Source: Pseudomonadota bacterium (GTDB lineage: Bacteria > Myxococcota_A > Polyangia > Fen-1088). Taken from it: a stretch of DNA of 10,681 nucleotides. The notes under the pieces were generated by a model. The model searched no databases, was not told where the DNA came from, and saw only the letters and a program-made list of their open reading frames with translations. The position numbers were made by a program, and so were the translations under genes. Positions within the stretch are counted from its first letter, which is position 1; every line of letters starts with the position of its first letter. The stretch spans positions 1 through 10,681 of the forward strand of contig JAEXQJ010000200.1 of assembly GCA_023438785.1 (NCBI GenBank), written 5' to 3'. Below, piece after piece: positions 6,421 through 10,681 of the stretch.

Positions 6421-8259
6421 GTCCTGCTCACGATGGCCACTGGCACGGGCAAGACCTTCGTGGCCTTCCAGGTCTGCTGGCGACTCTGGTCCGCCCGCTG
6501 GAACCGCGCCGGGGAGTACCGGAAGCCGCGCATCCTCTTCCTCGCTGACCGGAACATCCTCGTCGACGATCCGTACTCGAAGGTCTTCGCTCCGTTCGGT
6601 GACGCCCGCTCGAAGATCGAGGGCGGCAACGCGGTGAAGAGCCGCGAGATGTACTTCGCCATCTACCAGGCGCTTGCCGCCGATGAACGACGCCCCGGTC
6701 TCTACAAGGACTACCCGAAGGACTTCTTCGACCTCATCGTCGTCGACGAGTGCCACCGCGGCAGCGCTCGCGACGAGAGCTCGTGGCGCGAGATCCTGGA
6801 GTACTTCGAGCCGGCCTATCAGCTCGGAATGACGGCGACGCCTCTCCGCGAGGACAACCGCGACACGTACTTGTACTTCGGCAACCCGATCTACCAGTAC
6901 AGCCTCAGGCAGGGGATCGAGGACGGCTTCCTCGCGCCGTACCGCGTCCACCGGGTGATCACCACCTACGACGCCGCCGGCTGGCGGCCAAGCGCTGGGG
7001 AGGTGGACCGGCTCGGGCGCGAGATACCCGACCGCGAGTACACCACCAAGGACTTCGAGAGGGTGGTCGCCCTTCGAGCGCGAACCGAGGCCATCGCCCG
7101 CCACCTCACGGAGTTCCTCAAGGGAACCGACCGCTACGCCAAGGCCATCGTGTTCTGCGTGGACCAGGAGCACGCGAGCGAGATGCGCCGCGCGCTCTCG
7201 AACCTGAACGCGGACGTCGTGAAGCAGAACCCCGACTACGTCTGCCGGGTCACCGCGGACGAGGGCGACATCGGGCGTGGCCACCTCAGCCGCTTCCAGG
7301 AGCTGGAGACAGCGACCCCGGCCATCCTCACCACGTCGCAGTTGCTCACCACCGGCGTCGATGCCCCGACGGTGAAGAACGTGGTTCTCGTGCGCGTGAT
7401 CGGCTCGATGTGCGAGTTCAAGCAGATCATCGGCCGGGGCACGCGCGTCCGCGACGACTACGGCAAGCTGTTCTTCAACATCCTCGATTACACGGGCTCA
7501 GCAACGACGTTGTTCGCCGACCCGGACTTCGACGGTGAGCCGGCCCGCGTCAGCCAGGAGGAGATCGACGAGCAGGGCAAGCCAAAGCCCGACACGTACA
7601 AGATCACCGAGCCCGAGGTGCTCAAGGTCAGCGAGCCGCCGGGGCCACCCTATGGCACGGTGATCGATGACCCGCCGGACGAGGAGCCGCGCAAGTATTT
7701 CTACGACGGTGGCCAGGTGCAGGTCGCGGCCCACCTGGTCTACGAGCTGGACGCCGAGGGGCACCAGCTCCGGGTTGTGCAGTTCACCGACTACACCGCC
7801 GAGCGCGTGCGGACCCTGTTCCCGACAGCCGCCGAGCTGCGAGCCGCCTGGGCCGACCCGGAGAGGCGTGCGGACATCATCGAGAAGCTCGCCGAGCGCG
7901 GGATCGACTTCGACGAGCTGACGAAGGTCACGAGCCAGCCGGACGCCGACCCATTCGACCTCCTCTGCCACGTCGCCTACAGCGCACCCGTGCGGACGAG
8001 GCGCGAGCGCGTCGATCGGCTGCGCAAGGAGCGTCGAACCTTCCTGGAGAAGCACTCAGGAGTGGCCCGGCAGATCCTGGAAGAGCTACTGGAGAAGTAC
8101 GCCGAGCACGGCACTGCGCAGTTCGTCCTGCCGGACGTGCTGCAGGTGCCGCCGATTTCGGACCACGGCAACGTCATCGAGATCGCCCGCTACTTCGGGG
8201 GAGCCGAGCAACTCCGCGGCACGATTCACAAGTTGCAGACGCTGCTTTACGCCGCGTAA
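6415..8259 (+). CDS. hsdR: Type I restriction enzyme subunit R, N-terminal nuclease domain missing
   Basis: HsdR is the ATP-driven translocase and nuclease of type I restriction complexes. Recognisable homology starts at RRVLLT just before an internal ATG at 6433, which yields 608 residues. Numbered from that ATG: Walker A MATGTGKT (1-8), the DECH box (105-108), motif III GMTATP (132-137), motif V LLTTGVDAP (304-312) and motif VI QIIGRGTR (331-338). A C-terminal region (about 425-608) probably contacts HsdM. Full subunits begin with a nuclease and linker domain of about 150-200 residues before Walker A. It is absent, and the DNA upstream belongs to a HEAT gene on the other strand. If the protein is made from the ATG at 6433, motif I sits at the extreme N-terminus and no cleavage is expected. 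hsdM starts 21 bp after the stop. Confidence 0.9.
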   Translation, partial: RRVLLTMATGTGKTFVAFQVCWRLWSARWNRAGEYRKPRILFLADRNILVDDPYSKVFAPFGDARSKIEGGNAVKSREMYFAIYQALAADERRPGLYKDYPKDFFDLIVVDECHRGSARDESSWREILEYFEPAYQLGMTATPLREDNRDTYLYFGNPIYQYSLRQGIEDGFLAPYRVHRVITTYDAAGWRPSAGEVDRLGREIPDREYTTKDFERVVALRARTEAIARHLTEFLKGTDRYAKAIVFCVDQEHASEMRRALSNLNADVVKQNPDYVCRVTADEGDIGRGHLSRFQELETATPAILTTSQLLTTGVDAPTVKNVVLVRVIGSMCEFKQIIGRGTRVRDDYGKLFFNILDYTGSATTLFADPDFDGEPARVSQEEIDEQGKPKPDTYKITEPEVLKVSEPPGPPYGTVIDDPPDEEPRKYFYDGGQVQVAAHLVYELDAEGHQLRVVQFTDYTAERVRTLFPTAAELRAAWADPERRADIIEKLAERGIDFDELTKVTSQPDADPFDLLCHVAYSAPVRTRRERVDRLRKERRTFLEKHSGVARQILEELLEKYAEHGTAQFVLPDVLQVPPISDHGNVIEIARYFGGAEQLRGTIHKLQTLLYAA

Positions 8260-8280
8260 CTGGACGCGGGTGAGAACTGA

Positions 8281-9840
8281 ATGGCCAAGAGCAAGACAGC
8301 GAAGACGATGAAGAACGGCGACGCGCCGGTGACCACCGCCCAGCGCCTCGGAACCATCCTCAAGTCCGCGCGGGACATCATGCGCAAGGACAAGGGGCTG
8401 AGTGGTGACCTTGACCGCATCCCAATGCTGACCTGGATCATGTTCCTCAAGTTCCTCGACGACATGGAGTCTATGCGAGCCGAGGAGGCGAAGCTGGCGG
8501 GTAAGAAGTTCAAACCTGCCATGGAGGCACCGTACCGCTGGCGCGACTGGGCCGCGAAGGAAGACGGCATCACCGGCGACGAGATGATCGCCTTCATCAA
8601 CCAGGAAGAGTGCCGGCGACCGGACGGGACCAAGGGCGCGGGCCTCTTCGCCTACCTGCGCGCGCTGCGCGGCGCCGAGGGAGGAGATCGCCGGGACGTT
8701 GTGGCGACCGTGTTCAAGGGCACGGTCAACCGCATGATCAACGGCTACCTGCTACGCGACGTCATCAACAAGGTGAACGGCATCCACTTCACGGCGTCGG
8801 ACGAGATCCACACCCTCGGCAACTTCTACGAGTCGATGCTCAAGGAGATGCGGGATGCCGCCGGCGACTCGGGCGAGTTCTACACGCCGCGCGCCGTGGT
8901 CCGCTTCATGGTCACGGTGGTTGACCCCAAGATCGGCGAGACCGTGCTCGACCCTGCGTGCGGCACCGGCGGATTCCTCGTCGAGGCCTTCTCCCACATG
9001 GAGAAGCAGTGCAAGACGGTGCAGCAGCGGCGTCAGCTCCAGCAGAGCACCATCATCGGCGGCGAGGCGAAGCCGCTGCCGTACCTCCTGGCTCAGATGA
9101 ACCTGCTCCTCCACGGCCTCGAGACGCCGAGGGTCGAGCCGGGAAACAGCCTCGCGGTCGCGCTCCGGGATATTGGGGAGAAGGACAGGGTCGACGTCAT
9201 CCTCACCAACCCTCCCTTCGGCGGCGAGGAGGAGCGCGGCATCCTCTCGAACTTCCCCGAGGACAAGCAGACCGCCGAGACCGCGCTCCTCTTCCTCCAG
9301 CTCATCATGCGCAAGCTGAAGCGCGCGCCGAAGCCGGGCCGTGCGGCGGTCGTCGTTCCGAATGGTGTCCTGTTCGGCGACGGCATCGCGGCGCGCATCA
9401 AGGAGGAGCTGCTGCGGGAGTTCAACCTGCACACCGTCGTGCGGCTTCCAAATGGCGTCTTCGAGCCCTATACGCCGATCGCGACCAACATCATCTTCTT
9501 CGACAGAACCGGGACGACGAGCGACGTCTGGTACTACGAGCAGCCACTACCAGAGGGCCGGAAGAAGTACTCGAAGACCAGCCCGATCCTCTTCGAGGAG
9601 TTCTCGGAATGCGTTCACTGGTGGAAGAAGCGGTCGGAGAGTGAGCGCGCCTGGCGCGTATCCGCAGAGAGACTGCTCGCGCAGGGCTGCAATCTCGATG
9701 TGAGCAATCCGAGTGCAGGAGCGTCGCGTCCCGCCGAACCCCCAAGCGTGCTGATCGGAAAGGCGATCGACCATGAACGCAGAGCACTTGCTGCTCTTGA
9801 GCGCGTGGCCCAGCAGCTCAAGCGTGGAGGCGCGGCGTGA
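8281..9840 (+). CDS. hsdM: Type I DNA methyltransferase subunit M (adenine-specific)
   Basis: The 519-residue protein transfers a methyl group from S-adenosylmethionine to adenine N6 within the sequence chosen by HsdS. An N-terminal helical HsdM domain covers about 18-170 (QRLGTILKSARDIMRKDKGL, then IPMLTWIMFLKFLDDME). The methylase core follows: GEFYTPR (198-204), SAM-binding motif I DPACGTGGF (224-232) and catalytic motif IV NPPF (310-313), which is the N6-adenine type. Length and motif order are normal and no lesion is seen. The ATG at 8281 follows a weak GGGTGAGA site, and an alternative start is unlikely because the lysine-rich N-terminus and spacing fit the family. Its stop overlaps the hsdS start (GTGA), giving coupled translation. 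Confidence 0.95.
   Translation: MAKSKTAKTMKNGDAPVTTAQRLGTILKSARDIMRKDKGLSGDLDRIPMLTWIMFLKFLDDMESMRAEEAKLAGKKFKPAMEAPYRWRDWAAKEDGITGDEMIAFINQEECRRPDGTKGAGLFAYLRALRGAEGGDRRDVVATVFKGTVNRMINGYLLRDVINKVNGIHFTASDEIHTLGNFYESMLKEMRDAAGDSGEFYTPRAVVRFMVTVVDPKIGETVLDPACGTGGFLVEAFSHMEKQCKTVQQRRQLQQSTIIGGEAKPLPYLLAQMNLLLHGLETPRVEPGNSLAVALRDIGEKDRVDVILTNPPFGGEEERGILSNFPEDKQTAETALLFLQLIMRKLKRAPKPGRAAVVVPNGVLFGDGIAARIKEELLREFNLHTVVRLPNGVFEPYTPIATNIIFFDRTGTTSDVWYYEQPLPEGRKKYSKTSPILFEEFSECVHWWKKRSESERAWRVSAERLLAQGCNLDVSNPSAGASRPAEPPSVLIGKAIDHERRALAALERVAQQLKRGGAA
9826..9830 (+). promoter_or_regulatory. Ribosome-binding site of hsdS
   Basis: GGAGG ends 6 bases before the GTG at 9837, inside the last codons of hsdM. 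It supports the overlapping GTG start. Confidence 0.7.
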
Positions 9841-10681
9841 ACGGGTTCGAGCAACTTGAGCTTGGGAAGGTTCTGTCGCTGAGGAAGCCCGACGTCGTCG
9901 TGCAGCGCGATGCCCAATACGAGTTCGCGGGAATGCGGAGCTTCGGTAAGGGCATCTTCCGAGCTTCGATGAAGTCCGGGAGCTCGTTCTCCTATCGGAC
10001 GTTGACTCGCGTGCACGACGGGGAGTTCGTCTACCCCAAGCTGATGGCGTGGGAGGGCGGTCTGGGCGTTGTAACGCCAGAGTGCGACGGGCTCGTCGTC
10101 TCGCCGGAGTTCTGCGTCTTCGAGATTGATCAGTCGAGAGTGATGCCACGGTGGCTCGACCTGTACTTCAAGCAGCCGTCGGTGTGGCCAGCGCTCGCAG
10201 GAGGGAGCGCCGGGACGAACATGCGTCGCCGCCGCATCTATCCGGCAGACTTCCTGAGGTTCAAGGTTCCGATCCCGAAGCTGACTGTGCAGCGTGAGGT
10301 CCTCCGGCATGTGGATTCGGTGCTTGCCGACTTGGACGAGTTCCGGTCGTCGGTTTCTGCGTCTGCTGAGGCGCTCAACGCAGCCTTGCTGGCCGAGTTT
10401 CATCGGCTTGCGGGCGGTGCCGTTCGTCGTCCGATGTCGGCAGTTGCTCCACTCGTTCGCCGCGAGGTCACAGTCGATCTCGCGGTCTCGTACCCAGAGC
10501 TGGGCGTACGTTCCTTCGGGCGCGGCACCTTTCATAAGCCGCTGCTCGCGGGCGCGGACGTAGGCACGAAGCGTCTCTTCCGAGTCCTCCCTGGGGATCT
10601 CGTGTTCAACATCGTGTTCGCATGGGAGGGGGCCGTCGCTGTTGCGCGTTCCGAGGTCGAGGGGCGGGTCGGCTCCCATAG
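9837..10681 (+). CDS. hsdS: Type I specificity subunit S (3' end outside window)
   Basis: The gene starts at a GTG overlapping the hsdM stop as GTGA and is open for 281 codons to the window edge. HsdS recognises the bipartite DNA target through two target-recognition domains (TRDs) held apart by helices, and guides HsdM and HsdR. TRD1 covers about 1-145, with YEFAGMRSFGKGIF, FVYPKLMAWEGGLGVV and the closing FKVPIPKLTVQREVL. A helical spacer follows (about 150-192, HVDSVLADLDEF and on). TRD2 begins near 205 and repeats the same pattern: YPELGVRSFGRGTF and DLVFNIVFAWEGAVAV. The N-terminus is shorter than in many HsdS proteins because it starts almost directly in TRD1. The recognition sequence cannot be read from protein alone. 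Confidence 0.88.
   Translation, partial: MNGFEQLELGKVLSLRKPDVVVQRDAQYEFAGMRSFGKGIFRASMKSGSSFSYRTLTRVHDGEFVYPKLMAWEGGLGVVTPECDGLVVSPEFCVFEIDQSRVMPRWLDLYFKQPSVWPALAGGSAGTNMRRRRIYPADFLRFKVPIPKLTVQREVLRHVDSVLADLDEFRSSVSASAEALNAALLAEFHRLAGGAVRRPMSAVAPLVRREVTVDLAVSYPELGVRSFGRGTFHKPLLAGADVGTKRLFRVLPGDLVFNIVFAWEGAVAVARSEVEGRVGSH

Noticed and set aside
6411..6662. N-terminal extension of the HEAT-repeat frame to an ATG at 6662
   Set aside because: It is antisense to conserved HsdR motif I and following residues, has shadow-like Arg/Ser composition and no HEAT pattern.
6247..7284. 345-residue minus-strand frame within hsdR
   Set aside because: It is antisense to conserved helicase motifs and its Val/Leu/Asp/Arg-rich composition is typical of the shadow of a high-GC gene.

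Overview
The window looks like chromosome from a high-GC bacterium of the myxobacterial (Polyangia/Myxococcota) kind. The evidence is the base composition, three secreted or lipid-anchored cysteine-rich proteins with serine/glycine/alanine linkers, and a HEAT-repeat protein of a type common there. This placement is inferred from style, since the window holds no marker gene.

Left part (1-5617). Two divergent cysteine-rich envelope-protein genes (complement <1-589 and 3736-4407) are separated by a complete but dead IS21-family insertion sequence at 804-3600. Its boundaries can be read to the base: imperfect terminal inverted repeats starting TGTC, a 5-bp target duplication GCAGG on both sides, and internal 20-bp end repeats, two at the left end and five at the right. 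Its istA and istB overlap by ATGA but carry five lesions in total (two amber stops and three frameshifts). Beyond 4407 lies a transposon graveyard: the C-terminal end of an ISL3-type transposase (4496-4699, minus) abuts the C-terminal end of a different IS21 IstB helper (about 4750-4941, plus), followed by IS-end-like repeats. A third small cysteine-rich lipoprotein gene (complement 5177-5617) follows, 7 bp downstream of a HEAT-repeat gene (complement 5625 to about 6410) that lacks its 5' part.

Right part (about 6410-10681). A type I restriction-modification operon reads rightward: hsdR, hsdM, then hsdS, which runs off the window. hsdR begins at its helicase motif I, so the N-terminal nuclease domain is absent. 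hsdM looks intact. hsdS starts at a GTG overlapping the hsdM stop and contains two target-recognition halves that resemble each other.

The main structural event is the head-to-head junction near 6400-6420, where two genes on opposite strands both lose their 5' ends and codon usage changes abruptly towards very high GC in third positions. It may be a recombination scar at the edge of a transferred defence locus, or a chimeric assembly. No clearly new system is visible. The observations most worth checking are this junction with the nuclease-less hsdR, the three-module cysteine-rich lipoprotein, the 2+5 end-repeat layout of the IS21 element, and the paired recognition domains of HsdS.
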